Shown: positions 18,994 through 29,702, numbered from the stretch's first letter. The stretch is DNA of 64,000 nucleotides from Gemmobacter nectariphilus DSM 15620 (GCF_000429765.1 NZ_AUCM01000013.1:1-64000); one strand, 5' to 3'. Numbers and translations are program-made. The notes: generated from the letters alone by a model not told the origin.

Positions 18994-19913
18994 GCCGCCT
19001 GAGCGAAACCGCCGCCGGTGTCTATGTCATCGCTGCAACCCCGTTTCTGCCCGATGGCGCGCTGGACCATGCCAGCCTGGACCGCATGGTCGAATTCTAT
19101 CTCTCGGCGGGCGCGACCGGGCTGACCATCCTTGGCATGATGGGCGAGGCCCCCAAGCTGACCGCCGCGGAATCCCAAGGCATCGTGGCCCGTGTCCTTG
19201 CCCGGGTGAACGGGCAGGTGCCGGTCGTGGTGGGCGTTTCAGCCCCCGGATTTGCCGCCATGGCCGATCTGACCGCCGCGGCCATGGACGCGGGGGCCGC
19301 AGGCGTGATGATCGCGCCGCCCGGCACCTTGCGGACCGATGACCAGATCGTTGCCTATTACCGCAATGCAGCCGAATTCATCGGCGACACCCCCTTTGTC
19401 TTGCAGGATTTCCCCCTGGCGACAGGCGTTCAGATGAGCGTGCCGGTGATCGCCCGGATCGTGGCCGACCTGCCCAGCTGTGTCTGTCTCAAGCACGAAG
19501 ACTGGCCGGGGCTGGACAAGATCACCGCCTTGCGCGCGCCGGGGCGGCTGGACCGGCGGATTTCCATTCTGTGCGGCAATGGCGGCGTGTTCCTGCCCGA
19601 GGAAATGGGCCGGGGCGCCGATGGGGCGATGACGGGCTTTGCCTATCCCGAGATGATGGTCGATGTGGTCCGGCTGACAGCTTCGGGCCAGTCCGAACGG
19701 GCGCGCGATCTGTTCGATGCCTATCTGCCGCTGGCGCGCTATGAACAGCAGCCCGGTCTGGGGCTGGCGGTGCGCAAATATGTGATGATGAAGCGCGGGA
19801 TCATCGCCCATGATACCCAGCGCCGCCCCGGCGCTGCCCTCAGCCCCGCCGCGCGGGCCGAGGTTGACCTGCTGATCGACCGACAGGCCCGGCGCCTGGC
19901 CCAGCTGGCCTGA
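18990..19913 (+). CDS. Dihydrodipicolinate synthase-like (DapA family) aldolase/lyase
   Basis: 307 residues, a TIM barrel. The Schiff-base lysine is in VCLKHEDWPG. The GMMGEAPKLT segment takes the place of the GTTGE phosphate-loop-like motif, and FLPEEMGRGADGAMTGFAYP follows near the end. The tyrosine of the YNxP motif of true DapA is not evident at VLQDFPLATG, so it is unlikely to make dihydrodipicolinate. It probably cleaves or condenses a 2-keto acid from the breakdown pathway. The start overlaps the racemase stop (ATGA). It is the last gene of the run. Confidence 0.85.
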   Translation: MSRLSETAAGVYVIAATPFLPDGALDHASLDRMVEFYLSAGATGLTILGMMGEAPKLTAAESQGIVARVLARVNGQVPVVVGVSAPGFAAMADLTAAAMDAGAAGVMIAPPGTLRTDDQIVAYYRNAAEFIGDTPFVLQDFPLATGVQMSVPVIARIVADLPSCVCLKHEDWPGLDKITALRAPGRLDRRISILCGNGGVFLPEEMGRGADGAMTGFAYPEMMVDVVRLTASGQSERARDLFDAYLPLARYEQQPGLGLAVRKYVMMKRGIIAHDTQRRPGAALSPAARAEVDLLIDRQARRLAQLA

Positions 19914-20116
19914 CCGCGCAACAGGCGGCGCAACGGCGACGCGCCGGCCCACCGCGCCCTGACCCCGCCGGGCCGGAGTTGCGCCAGCCCCCGGGCCCAT
20001 GCAGATCGTCTGTCTGACGGATCGCCCCCATGCGGCCCCGCGATCATGGCGCGCCCCCTGACAATTGGCGCCGGAACCTGCCATCATGTCCCCAGCACCG
20101 CCTTGCAGGAGCCCGC

Positions 20117-21973
20117 ATGACCGCAGCCCAGATCGCCGTCTTCGCCATTCTTGCCGCCACCATGGCGCTGTTCCTGTGGGGCAGGCTGCGCCATGACGTC
20201 GTGGCGCTGGCCGCGCTGATGGCCTGTGTCGTTGCGGGGGTGGTGCCCGCCGGGGCGGCCTTTGCCGGTTTCGGCCATCCGGCGGTGATCACGGTGGCCT
20301 GCGTGCTGGTGCTGAGCCAGGGTTTGCAAAACACCGGCGCGGTGGACTGGCTGGCGCGTTCGGTCCTGCCGCAATCGGCAGGACGGCTGAGCAGCATGGC
20401 GGCGCTGGTCGGGCTGGCGGCGGCGCTGTCGGGCTTCATGAACAATGTCGGCGCGCTGGCACTGCTGATGCCGGTCGCCTTGCGGCTGGCCGGGCGGCTG
20501 GGCCTGACAGCGGGGCAGATGCTGATGCCGCTGGCCTTTGGCACCATCCTTGGCGGCATGATGACGCTGGTGGGCACGCCGCCCAACCTGATCGTGGCCG
20601 GGTTTCGCGCGCAGGCCACCGGCACGCCCTTTGTGATGTTCGACTTTGCCCCGGTCGGGGTGGCGGTTGCCCTGATCGGCGTTGCCTTCATCGTGCTGAT
20701 CGGCTGGCGGCTGGTTCCCGCCCGCAAGCCCGCAGGCCGCGAAGGGTTCGAGACCGGCAGCTATTTCACCGAAGTGCGCGTCCCCGAAGGCAGCAAGGCG
20801 GTTGGCCTGAGCTTGCGCCAGTTCGAGGCAGGCATCGACGGCGGCATCGCCCAGCTGATCGGGCTGGTGCGCAACGAGGTGCGGATGATGGCCCCCCATG
20901 GCGGGCGGCGCATCCGGGCCGGCGACATTCTGGTGCTCGAGGCCGATGTAGGCGCGCTGGGGCAGGCGCTGTCCGCCTATGGCATCGCGCTGGAAGAACA
21001 GGTCAAACCCGCACCGGACGCAGGCAAGGCCCCCGATCCTGCAAAGCCGCAGGCCAGGGCGGCGGACAAGGGACAGGACGGCGCCGACAATCCGCTCTCC
21101 GGCACCGAGCGCGAGGATGATCTGGTCCTGCGCGAGCTGGTGGTTCTGCCGGGGGCGACCATTGTCGGGCAATCGGCCAGCGATCTGCGGCTGCGCACGC
21201 GCTATGGGCTGAACCTGCTGGCGGTGTCGCGCGAAGGCCTGCCGCCGCGCGCGCGGCTGCGCACGCTGCCGCTGCGTTCGGGAGATCTGCTGATGATGCA
21301 GGGGCCGGCCGAGGTGATGGCGGTTTTCGTGCAGGACACCGGCTGCGTGCCGCTGGGCGAACGTGATCTGTTCATCCCGGACCGCCGCATGGCCGCGATG
21401 GCCGCAGCGATCATGCTGGGCGCGGTGGCAGTCGTCACGCTGGGGCTGCTGCCGGCCTCGGTCGCCTTTGCGCTGGGGGTGCTGGCCTCGATGCTGCTGC
21501 GCACGGTGCCGCCCCGGCAGGTCTATACCGCCATCGACTGGCCGGTCATCGTGCTGCTGGCCGCGCTGATGCCGGTGGCCGATGCGATGCAGACGACAGG
21601 GGCCGCCGATCTGCTGTCGCGCTTTCTGGTCGAGACCATCGCGCAGGGCAGTCCGGTTGCCGCGCTGGCCGTGGTGCTGGTCACGACGATGTTCCTGTCG
21701 GATGTGATGAACAACGCGGCAACGGCGGCCGTGCTGTGCCCGATCGCCATTGGCATCGCCGCCTCGCTTGGGGTCAATCCCGACAGTTTCCTGATGGCGG
21801 TGGCGATTGGCGCCTCGTGTGCCTTCCTCACGCCGATCGGGCACCAGAACAACACGCTGATCCTCGGCCCCGGCGGCTTTCGCTTTGGCGATTACTGGCG
21901 CCTTGGCCTGCCGCTGGAGGCGCTGGTCGTGGCGGTCAGCCTGCCGCTCTTGCTGGTGTTCTGGCCGCTTTAG
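20117..21973 (+). CDS. SLC13-family permease with two RCK_C (TrkA_C) domains
   Basis: 618 residues. The ATG at 20117 follows CAGGAG by about 6 bases. An N-terminal half-permease (residues 1-200) has SGFMNNVGALALLMPVA and TLVGTPPNLIVAG, the paired SNT/TPPN signatures of the DASS/ArsB-NhaD superfamily. Two cytosolic RCK_C domains follow (about 210-295 and 335-415), separated by a low-complexity Ala/Pro/Lys linker. The second half-permease has FLSDVMNNAATAAVLCPIAI and LTPIGHQNN. The substrate may be sulfate, dicarboxylate or another anion. It stands alone after the catabolic run, 203 bases downstream, so involvement in it is possible but not shown. Confidence 0.85.
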   Translation: MTAAQIAVFAILAATMALFLWGRLRHDVVALAALMACVVAGVVPAGAAFAGFGHPAVITVACVLVLSQGLQNTGAVDWLARSVLPQSAGRLSSMAALVGLAAALSGFMNNVGALALLMPVALRLAGRLGLTAGQMLMPLAFGTILGGMMTLVGTPPNLIVAGFRAQATGTPFVMFDFAPVGVAVALIGVAFIVLIGWRLVPARKPAGREGFETGSYFTEVRVPEGSKAVGLSLRQFEAGIDGGIAQLIGLVRNEVRMMAPHGGRRIRAGDILVLEADVGALGQALSAYGIALEEQVKPAPDAGKAPDPAKPQARAADKGQDGADNPLSGTEREDDLVLRELVVLPGATIVGQSASDLRLRTRYGLNLLAVSREGLPPRARLRTLPLRSGDLLMMQGPAEVMAVFVQDTGCVPLGERDLFIPDRRMAAMAAAIMLGAVAVVTLGLLPASVAFALGVLASMLLRTVPPRQVYTAIDWPVIVLLAALMPVADAMQTTGAADLLSRFLVETIAQGSPVAALAVVLVTTMFLSDVMNNAATAAVLCPIAIGIAASLGVNPDSFLMAVAIGASCAFLTPIGHQNNTLILGPGGFRFGDYWRLGLPLEALVVAVSLPLLLVFWPL

Positions 21974-22003
21974 GCCAGATCCCCTGCGCGGCCGCCGCGC
22001 GGC

Positions 22004-23494
22004 CTAATGCGCGGGCAGCTGGTCCGGCGCGCCGGGCTTGTGATGCAGGGCCAGCCGGTCGACTATGGTTTCCGAGGCCGCATTCATGCCGACGATCTCG
22101 ACCTGCGCGCCAGCCCCGCGGAACCGCAGCACCGCCAGGTCCAGCGCCTGCACGCTGGAGATGTCCCAGATATGCGCGCGGCTGACGTCGATCACCACGC
22201 GCGCGGGCACATCGGCATAGTCGAAGGCATTGGCGAAATCCTCGACCGAGCCATAGAACAGCTGGCCCTCGACCACATAGGTGCGGGTCGACCCGTCCGG
22301 GGATGTCACGATGTCCACCCGGAACAGCTGGGCGATCTTGGCGGCGAAGAAGATGCCCGACAGCAGCACGCCGACCAGAACGCCGATGGCAAGGTTGTGG
22401 GTCCAGACCACCGCGACCACGGTGGACAGCATGACGACCGAGGACGAGCGCGGATGCGTGCGCAGGTTGCGCAGCGAGGTCCACGAGAAGGTGCCCACCG
22501 ACACCATGATCATGATGGCGACCAGCGCGGGCATCGGGATCCGGGCCACCCAGTCGCCCAGGAACACCACAAGGATCAGCAGCACGAACCCGGCGGTAAA
22601 GGTCGACAGCCGCCCGCGCCCGCCCGATTTGACGTTGATCACCGACTGGCCGATCATCGCACAGCCTGCCATGCCGCCGATGAACCCGGTCGCCATGTTG
22701 CCGATGCCCTGGCCGATGCATTCCTGATTGCGGTCGGACCGGGTGCCGGTCATGTCATCGACGATGTTCTGCGTCATCAGGCTTTCCAGCAGGCCGACGA
22801 CCGCCACGGCGACCGAATAGGGCAGGATGATCTGCAAGGTCTCCAGCGTCAGCGGCACATCGGGGATCAGGAACACCGGCAGCGTGTCGGGCAGTGCGCC
22901 CATGTCGCCCACCGTGCGCACATCCCAGCCGAACACCATGGTCAGCGCCGTCATCACGATGATCGTCACCAGAGGCGAGGGGACGGCGCGGGTGAGGCGC
23001 GGGAACAGATAGATGATCGCCAGCGCCCCCGCGACCATCGCATAGGTCAGCCAGCTGACGCGGCGCGGGTCAAGTTCCGGCAGCTGCGCCAGGAAGATCA
23101 GGATCGCCAGCGCGTTGACAAAGCCGGTCATCACCGATTTCGACACATAGCGCATGACGAAGCCAAGCCGCAGCACCCCCGCGCCCACCTGGATGAGCCC
23201 CGCCAGCACCGTCGCCGCCAGCAGGTATTGCAGCCCGTGGTCGCGCACCAGCGTGACCATCAGCACTGCCGTTGCCGCCGTCGCCGCCGAAATCATCGCC
23301 GGGCGCCCGCCCGTGAAGGCCAGCAGCACCGCGATGGAAAAGCTGGCATACAGGCCCACCTTGGGATCGACCCCCGCGATGATCGAAAAGGCGATCGCCT
23401 CGGGGATCAGCGCCAGTGCGACGACCAGTCCTGACAGCAGATCGCCCCGGATGTTGCAAAACCACTGGTCACGATATGAGGGGCGCGTGCTCAT
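22004..23494 (-). CDS. SulP-family inorganic anion transporter
   Basis: 496 residues. The ATG at 23494 starts [20 protein letters not shown] just before the first membrane segment. The transporter core includes [20 protein letters not shown] and the [20 protein letters not shown] block. A cytosolic STAS domain forms the C-terminus (from about residue 385), ending [12 protein letters not shown]. The compact size resembles BicA-like bicarbonate transporters and other bacterial SulP proteins; sulfate or bicarbonate are the likely substrates. The gene converges with the SLC13-type permease. Confidence 0.88.
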   Translation of the reverse strand: MSTRPSYRDQWFCNIRGDLLSGLVVALALIPEAIAFSIIAGVDPKVGLYASFSIAVLLAFTGGRPAMISAATAATAVLMVTLVRDHGLQYLLAATVLAGLIQVGAGVLRLGFVMRYVSKSVMTGFVNALAILIFLAQLPELDPRRVSWLTYAMVAGALAIIYLFPRLTRAVPSPLVTIIVMTALTMVFGWDVRTVGDMGALPDTLPVFLIPDVPLTLETLQIILPYSVAVAVVGLLESLMTQNIVDDMTGTRSDRNQECIGQGIGNMATGFIGGMAGCAMIGQSVINVKSGGRGRLSTFTAGFVLLILVVFLGDWVARIPMPALVAIMIMVSVGTFSWTSLRNLRTHPRSSSVVMLSTVVAVVWTHNLAIGVLVGVLLSGIFFAAKIAQLFRVDIVTSPDGSTRTYVVEGQLFYGSVEDFANAFDYADVPARVVIDVSRAHIWDISSVQALDLAVLRFRGAGAQVEIVGMNAASETIVDRLALHHKPGAPDQLPAH

Positions 23495-23812
23495 CAATAG
23501 GGTCTCCTGCCGATGCTGGTGGCCATCGGCGTTGATCTTTGGCGTTTTCGGGTTGTCCGGCGGGTCGGCGGCCGCACGAGCCACCCGGGGGGCGGGGTCC
23601 ATGCGCTGCGGTGCAGCATAGGGTCTGGCGGCCCGAATGCCAACCCGGCAGAGCCGGTTTGTACCGAAACGACAGGGGGGCCGGGCGATGTGACGTCGCG
23701 GCGCAGCATGGTGCTGGCGCGACGGAATGCAGCGGGGCGGGCGTTTGCCCTGTACGATGATTGCGCCCGTCGGCTAGCATTCGGCCCGGGGCGAAATTTG
23801 CGGAGAAATCGG

Positions 23813-25153
23813 ATGTTTCGTGTCAAGCTGGTATTCTGGGGCAGCCTTGTCGTCCTGTCGGGGCTTTGGCTTGCGGCGGCGCCGGATGTGTTCGGGGCCT
23901 CGGGCCTCTTTGCGTTGCGCGCCTTCATGCAGCAATACACCGGGGTTCTGGCCTTTGGCATGATGAGCATCGCGATGATCCTGTCGCTGCGCCCGCGCTG
24001 GCCCGAAGGCTGGCTGGACGGCCTGGACAAGGAATACCGCCTGCACAAGTGGCTGGGGAGTGGCGCGCTGGTGCTGTCCATCGCCCATTGGCTCTGGGTC
24101 GAGGCGCCGAAATGGGCGGTTGGCTGGGGGCTGGCCCAGCGACCCCAGCGCGGCCCGCGCCCCGAGATCGAGGATCCGGTTGCCGCGTTTCTGTCCGGCT
24201 ATCGCTCAGCGGCCGAGGGCGTCGGGGAATGGGCCTTTTATGCGGCCGTCGCGCTGATCGTCATCGCGCTGGTCAAGCTGGTGCCCTATGGCATCTTTCG
24301 CCGCCTGCACCGGCTGCTGGCGCCGATCTATCTGGCGCTGGCGTTTCACACGGTGATCCTGACCGAAGTCAGCTACTGGACCCAGCCGGTGGGCATCGTG
24401 CTGGCGGTGCTGCTGCTGGCGGGCAGCTATGCGGCTGTCATCTCGATTCTGGGCCGGATCGGGGCGGGGCGGCGCGTTCCAGGCAAGATCAGCGGGCTGA
24501 CGCAGTTCCCCGGCGTTCGCGCGCTGGAAAAGCTGATCACGCTGGACCCCGGCTGGCCGGGGCATCAGCCGGGGCAGTTCGCCTTTGTCACCTCGGACCC
24601 GCGGGAAGGGGCGCATCCCTATACCATCGCCTCGGCCTGGGATCCGGCCAGCCGGCAGATCGGATTTGTCGCCAAGGCGCTTGGGGATCATACGGCCCGG
24701 CTGGGGACGCAGTTGCAGGTGGGTCAGCCCGTGACGGTCGAGGGGCCCTATGGCCGCTTCACCTTTGACGACGAGTGCCCGGTGCAGATCTGGATTGGCG
24801 GGGGCATCGGCATCACGCCCTTCATCGGGGCGATGAAGGCGCGGGCGGCGGCTGGCGGCACGGGGGGCAAGACGATCCATCTGTTCCACACCACCGCCGA
24901 GGTCGACGAAGAGGCGCTGGCCAGGGTGCGCGCCGATGCCGAAGCCGCAGGGGTGACGCTGCATCTGCTGATCGATGCGCGCGACGGGCGGCTGAACGGC
25001 GCGCGCATCCGCGAGGCCGTGCCCGACTGGCGCAAGGCGAGCATCTGGTTCTGCGGCCCCGAAGGCTTTGGCGCCGCGATCCGCAAGGACATGGCGGCCC
25101 ATGGGCTGCCGGTCGCGCGCCGGTTCCATCAGGAACTGTTCCAGATGCGCTAG
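23813..25153 (+). CDS. Ferric reductase-like transmembrane flavoprotein
   Basis: 446 residues. Residues about 1-200 form a ferric-reductase-type membrane domain with haem-ligand-like histidines (LHKWLGSGALVLSIAHWLW and PIYLALAFHTVIL). An FAD-binding ferredoxin-reductase domain follows (HPYTIASAW is the flavin motif), then an NAD(P)-binding domain (IWIGGGIGITPFIGAM and WFCGPEGFG). Electrons would pass from NAD(P)H through FAD to a haem or periplasmic acceptor. The start MFRVKLVFWG at 23813 follows CGGAGAAAT; the upstream in-frame extension overlaps the divergent SulP promoter region and is not credible. The acceptor is unknown. Confidence 0.85.
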   Translation: MFRVKLVFWGSLVVLSGLWLAAAPDVFGASGLFALRAFMQQYTGVLAFGMMSIAMILSLRPRWPEGWLDGLDKEYRLHKWLGSGALVLSIAHWLWVEAPKWAVGWGLAQRPQRGPRPEIEDPVAAFLSGYRSAAEGVGEWAFYAAVALIVIALVKLVPYGIFRRLHRLLAPIYLALAFHTVILTEVSYWTQPVGIVLAVLLLAGSYAAVISILGRIGAGRRVPGKISGLTQFPGVRALEKLITLDPGWPGHQPGQFAFVTSDPREGAHPYTIASAWDPASRQIGFVAKALGDHTARLGTQLQVGQPVTVEGPYGRFTFDDECPVQIWIGGGIGITPFIGAMKARAAAGGTGGKTIHLFHTTAEVDEEALARVRADAEAAGVTLHLLIDARDGRLNGARIREAVPDWRKASIWFCGPEGFGAAIRKDMAAHGLPVARRFHQELFQMR

Positions 25154-25285
25154 GCCCGGATGGCGGGCCATTGCGGGGCGCCTGCGGCCTTGGCGCATAT
25201 CAGCCTTGTCCGCCCGGGGCCGGACCGCCTAACTTGAGCGTGTCGCGGCCCGATCATCGGGCCGCCCGGATCAAGGGCCAGCCCG

Positions 25286-26029
25286 GTGTGTGCAAACCCG
25301 ACCCCGCCCCAGACCGCCCCGGCACCGCAGGTCGTGCTGCGTGCCGAGGCGCTTGCCAAGGTCTACCGCACCGGCCCTGTCGAGGTTCATGCCCTGCGCG
25401 GCGTCGATCTGGCGCTGCATCAGGGCGAGCTGGTGGTTCTGCTGGGGGCCTCGGGCTCGGGGAAGTCGACGCTGCTCAACATCCTTGGCGGGCTTGACCG
25501 GCCGACCAGCGGGCAGGTCTGGTTCGGGGGGCAGGACCTGACCCATCTGTCGGATGCGGGCCTGACCCGTTATCGGCGCGACAACGTGGGGTTCGTGTTC
25601 CAGTTCTACAACCTCGTGCCTTCGCTGACCGCGCGCGAGAATGTCGGGCTGGTGACCGAGATCGCCGCCAACCCCATGCCCGCAGAAGAGGCGCTTGGCT
25701 GGGTCGGCCTGACTGCCCGCATGGATCATTTCCCGGCCGAGCTGTCGGGGGGCGAACAACAGCGCGTCGCCATTGCCCGTGCCATCGCCAAGCGCCCGGG
25801 CCTTTTGCTGTGCGACGAGCCGACGGGGGCGCTGGACAGCAAGACCGGCATCACCGTGCTGGAGGCGCTGGTGCGGGTGAACCGCGAGCTGGGCGCCTCG
25901 ACGGTGCTGATCACCCATAACGCCGCGATCCAGGCGATTGCCGACCGGGTCATCACCATGGCCGACGGGCGGATTTCGGGCGATACGCGCAACGCCCATC
26001 CGGTAGCGCCCTCAAAGGTCAGCTGGTGA
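25286..26029 (+). CDS. ABC transporter ATPase, LolD/MacB/DevA type
   Basis: 247 residues from a GTG at 25286. Walker [11 protein letters not shown]-loop [12 protein letters not shown], signature LSGGEQQR, Walker [17 protein letters not shown] and H-loop ITHN are present; the DEPTGALDS form is typical of MacB/LolD-like transporters. The start is uncertain because no strong ribosome site precedes the GTG. Its TGA overlaps the permease start. It energises the permease and adaptor encoded next. Confidence 0.88.
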   Translation: MCANPTPPQTAPAPQVVLRAEALAKVYRTGPVEVHALRGVDLALHQGELVVLLGASGSGKSTLLNILGGLDRPTSGQVWFGGQDLTHLSDAGLTRYRRDNVGFVFQFYNLVPSLTARENVGLVTEIAANPMPAEEALGWVGLTARMDHFPAELSGGEQQRVAIARAIAKRPGLLLCDEPTGALDSKTGITVLEALVRVNRELGASTVLITHNAAIQAIADRVITMADGRISGDTRNAHPVAPSKVSW

Positions 26030-28392
26030 TGCGGGCGCTGAATCGCAAGCTGCTGCGCGATCTGCGCCGGATATGGCCGCAATCGGTGGCCATCGCCCTG
26101 GTGCTGGCCTGCGGTGTCGCGGTGCTGGTGATGGCGACGGGCACGCTGCAATCGCTTTCGGAAACGCGGGCGGCCTTTTATGAACGCCAGCGCTTTGCCG
26201 ATGTCTTTGCCACGCTGACCCGCGCGCCCAAGGCCATCGCCGACGAGGCTGCGGGGATCGAGGGCGTGGCCGCGGTCGAAGCCGGGATCGTGCTGCCGGC
26301 CATCGTCGATCTGCCAGGCATGACCGAAGCCGCCACGGCCCGCGTCATGTCGCTGCCCGAGGCGGGCCAGCCCGCGCTGAACCTGCCGCTGCTGCGCTCC
26401 GGCCGGCTGCCCGATCCCGCGCGCCCCGACGAGGTGGCCCTGTCCGAGGCCTTTGCGACCGCAAGCCGCCTTGGTCCGGGCGAGGCCATTGCCATCACGC
26501 TGAGCGGGCAGCGGCACGAGCTGCGCGTGACCGGGCTCGTGCTGTCGCCCGAATATGTCTATGCCATCGCGCCGGGGTCGATGACACCGGATGACCGGCA
26601 CTTTGGCCTGATCTGGATGAACGAAGCGGCCATGGCCGAAAGTGCCGATCTGCAAGGGGCGTTCAACACGCTGGCGCTGGGCCTTGCGCGCGGGGCCGAT
26701 GAACGGGCGGTGATCGCGGCGCTGGACCGGCTGCTGTCGCCCTATGGCGGCATCGGCGCCCATGGGCGCGACCGGCAGACCAGCCATGTCTTTCTGGATG
26801 GTGAACTTCAGCAACTTGGCACCATCGCCAGCCTGATGCCGCCGGTGTTCCTGATCGTCTCGGCCTTTCTGGTCAACATGGTGCTGGGCCGGCTGATCGG
26901 ACTGGAGCGGGGGCAGATCGGCTTGCTCAAGGCCTTTGGCTATTCGACCCGCGATGTGGCGCTGCACTACATCAAGATGAGCGCCGGGATTGGCGTGCTG
27001 GGCGTGGCGCTGGGCCTGTCGCTGGGCTGGCTGGCGGGGCACTGGATGACCGCGCTCTATGGCGACTACTTCCGCTTTCCCTATCTGATCTATGCGCCGG
27101 GGGCAGGGCCGGTGGTGCTGTCGGCCGTGCTAGGCATGGCGACGGTGACGGGCGGCGTGTTGCGCGCCGTGCTGGCCGCCGCGCGCCTGTCGCCGGCCGA
27201 GGCAATGGCCCCCAGCCCGCCGCCCCTGTTCCGTCAGGGCTGGCTGGACCGTCTGGGGCATGGGGCGGGGTTGCGGCAGACGACGATGATGATCCTGCGT
27301 TCGATCATCCGCTGGCCCGGACGCGCGGCGGTTACGTTCTTTGGCGTCGGTGCCTCGGTGTCTGTGCTGGTCGCCTGTTTCTACATGTTCGACGTGGTGG
27401 CGATCTTCATGGACGAGGTGTTTGTACTGTCGAACCGGCAAGATGCCACCCTGGCGCTGAGCCAGCCGGTCAATGATGTCGCCATCGTCGATGCGCTGGC
27501 CTTGCCGGGGGTGCGGCTGGCCGAGGGCGCCTTTGCCGTGCCGGTGCGGCTGCACAGCGGGCCCGTCAGCCGCACGACGACCTTGCAGGATTTCCGCCCC
27601 GGTGCCGAACTGACCCGCCTGCTGACGCCCGAAGGCCAGCCCGCCACCTTGCCCGGTGACGGGCTGGTGCTGCCCGATCGGCTGGCCGAGCGCCTGGGCG
27701 TGCGACAAGGCGCTCGGGTCGCGGTCGAACTTCTGACCGGATCGCGCGAGACATGGGAGGTGCGGGTCGCCGCCATCATCCGCCAAAGCCTGGGCGAGCA
27801 GGCCTATATGGCCAATGACGCGCTGTTTCGCCTGATGCGCCAGCCGCCGCAGGTGAACATGCTGCATCTGCGGATCGACCCGGCGGGCCTGCCGGCGCTT
27901 CATGCCCAGGTCAAGGCCACCCCGGCGATTGCGGGCCTGACCCTGTGGACCGACGTCAAGGCCGAGATCGACGCCACGATGGACCGATCCATGCGTGTCG
28001 TCACCACGATCTTTTCCGGCCTTGGCATGTTGATCGCGCTGGGTGTGGTTTACAATGCGGCCCGCATCCAGCTTTCGGAACGCGCGCATGAGCTGGCCAC
28101 CCTGCGCGTGCTGGGCTTTTCCCGGCGCGAGGTGGGCTATGTCCTGGTGGGCGAGATGATGCTGCTGTCCGTGCTGTCCATTCCGGTCGGCTGGCTGGGC
28201 GGCTGGGGGCTGGCGGTGCTGTTGCACCGCGGGTTCTCGTCGGATCTGGTCAATCTGCCCTTCGGGATCACCCGGCACAGCTATGCGCTGGCGGCCGTGC
28301 TGGTGCTGGGCTCGGCGCTGCTGGCGGCCTTGTGGGTGCGGCGCGGTCTTGACAAGGTGGATCTGGTCATGGCGCTCAAGCAAAGGACGTAG
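26029..28392 (+). CDS. ABC transporter permease with two FtsX domains (DevC-like)
   Basis: 787 residues from the ATG at 26029, which overlaps the upstream TGA (TGATG); a GTG one codon earlier is possible. An N-terminal membrane segment (about 15-35) is followed by a periplasmic region, a first FtsX-type membrane block (about 265-380), a second segment near 435-455 with another periplasmic region, and a last FtsX block (about 665-780). The order ATPase-permease-adaptor matches DevBCA/MacAB-like exporters, which use energy for transfer across the outer membrane rather than bulk membrane transport. The substrate is unknown. Confidence 0.85.
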   Translation: MRALNRKLLRDLRRIWPQSVAIALVLACGVAVLVMATGTLQSLSETRAAFYERQRFADVFATLTRAPKAIADEAAGIEGVAAVEAGIVLPAIVDLPGMTEAATARVMSLPEAGQPALNLPLLRSGRLPDPARPDEVALSEAFATASRLGPGEAIAITLSGQRHELRVTGLVLSPEYVYAIAPGSMTPDDRHFGLIWMNEAAMAESADLQGAFNTLALGLARGADERAVIAALDRLLSPYGGIGAHGRDRQTSHVFLDGELQQLGTIASLMPPVFLIVSAFLVNMVLGRLIGLERGQIGLLKAFGYSTRDVALHYIKMSAGIGVLGVALGLSLGWLAGHWMTALYGDYFRFPYLIYAPGAGPVVLSAVLGMATVTGGVLRAVLAAARLSPAEAMAPSPPPLFRQGWLDRLGHGAGLRQTTMMILRSIIRWPGRAAVTFFGVGASVSVLVACFYMFDVVAIFMDEVFVLSNRQDATLALSQPVNDVAIVDALALPGVRLAEGAFAVPVRLHSGPVSRTTTLQDFRPGAELTRLLTPEGQPATLPGDGLVLPDRLAERLGVRQGARVAVELLTGSRETWEVRVAAIIRQSLGEQAYMANDALFRLMRQPPQVNMLHLRIDPAGLPALHAQVKATPAIAGLTLWTDVKAEIDATMDRSMRVVTTIFSGLGMLIALGVVYNAARIQLSERAHELATLRVLGFSRREVGYVLVGEMMLLSVLSIPVGWLGGWGLAVLLHRGFSSDLVNLPFGITRHSYALAAVLVLGSALLAALWVRRGLDKVDLVMALKQRT

Positions 28393-28396
28393 GATC

Positions 28397-29602
28397 ATGC
28401 GGCTGATCAGAATGGCACTGGCTGCCGGCATGGGGGCAGCCGCGATCGGGGCGGCGGTCTGGGCGCTGTGGCCGCGTCCGCTGCTGGTCGATCTGGTGCG
28501 CGTGGCGACCGGGCCGATGGTGGTCATGGTCTCGGCCGAAGGGGTCACCCGGGTACGCGAGACCTGGACCGTCACGGCGCCGATCTCGGGCACGCTGACC
28601 CGCTCGCCCGTGCGCGAGGGCGATGCCGTGACCAAGGACGTGACCGAGGTTGCGCAGATCCTGCCGGCCGCCGCGCCCTTGCTGGATGCCCGCGCCCGTG
28701 CCCAGGCCGAGGCGGCGGTGACCGAGGCCGAGGCGGCCGTGCGCCAGGCCGAAGTCGCGCTGGCCCAGTCCGTCTCGAATGCCGATCATGCCGAAGCGCA
28801 GCTGGCCCGCGACCGGGCCCTGGCAGAACGCGGCACGATTTCCGCCCGCGCGCTCGAGGACAGCCTGCAGACCATGCGCACCGCCACTGCCGCGCTGGAA
28901 GCCGCGCGATTCGATCTGGATTTGCACCGTGCGACGCTGGAGCGGGTCAAGGCACAGCTGGACGGCCCCCGGATCGTCCCTGGCACGGCCGAGGCCGGCG
29001 ATTGCTGCATCCGCCTGCGCGCCCCGCAGACCGGCACGGTGCTGACAGTGACCGACCTGAACGCCCGGCCGGTGCAGGCGGGCGAGGTGCTGATGACCAT
29101 GGCCGATCTGCAGGATCTGAAGGTCGAGGTGGATCTGCTGTCCACCGATGCCGTCCGGGTGCGTCCCGGCGCGGCAGCGCGAATCGAGCGTTGGGGCGGC
29201 CCCGGTGTGCTGGAGGCGCGGGTCGATCGCGTGGACCCGGCCGGCTTTACCCGCGTCTCGGCCCTCGGGATCGAGGAACAGCGCGTGCGTCTGCATCTTG
29301 ATTTCGTCACGCCCCCCGAAGCCCGCGCGGGCCTCGGCGATGGCTACCGGGTCTTTGTGCGGGTCGTGGTCTGGTCGACGGATGCGGTGCGCCAGATCCC
29401 CGAAAGCGCGCTGTTCCGCGATGCGGGCGGCTGGGCGGTGTTCCGCGCCGTGGAAGGCCGCGCCCGCCTGACCCCTGTCACCATCGGTCAGGCGCAAGAT
29501 GGCATGGTCGCGGTCGAAAGCGGTCTGGCCGATGGCGATCTGGTCGTCGCCTATCCCGGAAACCGCATCGCCGAAGGCGCGGCCATCGCGGCGCGCGACT
29601 AA
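28397..29602 (+). CDS. HlyD/MacA-family periplasmic adaptor subunit
   Basis: 401 residues. An N-terminal hydrophobic anchor (residues about 5-25, ALAAGMGAAAIGAAVWALW) leads to a lipoyl-like hairpin (VTAPISGTLTRSPVREGDAV), a coiled-coil of about 110 residues rich in Ala, Glu and Gln, the second lipoyl half (IRLRAPQTGTVLTV) and a beta-barrel. It starts 4 bases after the permease stop. As an adaptor it would connect the FtsX-type permease to an outer-membrane channel; no TolC gene is nearby. Confidence 0.85.
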   Translation: MRLIRMALAAGMGAAAIGAAVWALWPRPLLVDLVRVATGPMVVMVSAEGVTRVRETWTVTAPISGTLTRSPVREGDAVTKDVTEVAQILPAAAPLLDARARAQAEAAVTEAEAAVRQAEVALAQSVSNADHAEAQLARDRALAERGTISARALEDSLQTMRTATAALEAARFDLDLHRATLERVKAQLDGPRIVPGTAEAGDCCIRLRAPQTGTVLTVTDLNARPVQAGEVLMTMADLQDLKVEVDLLSTDAVRVRPGAAARIERWGGPGVLEARVDRVDPAGFTRVSALGIEEQRVRLHLDFVTPPEARAGLGDGYRVFVRVVVWSTDAVRQIPESALFRDAGGWAVFRAVEGRARLTPVTIGQAQDGMVAVESGLADGDLVVAYPGNRIAEGAAIAARD

Positions 29603-29702
29603 GCGACAGGCGATCGCGATTTATGCTGCCCATCGTGGTGCAAGAGAGGTTTTCAAGCCTCGCGCGCTGACCTAACCTCGCCCTCGCGAAGAGGGAGACG
29701 CA

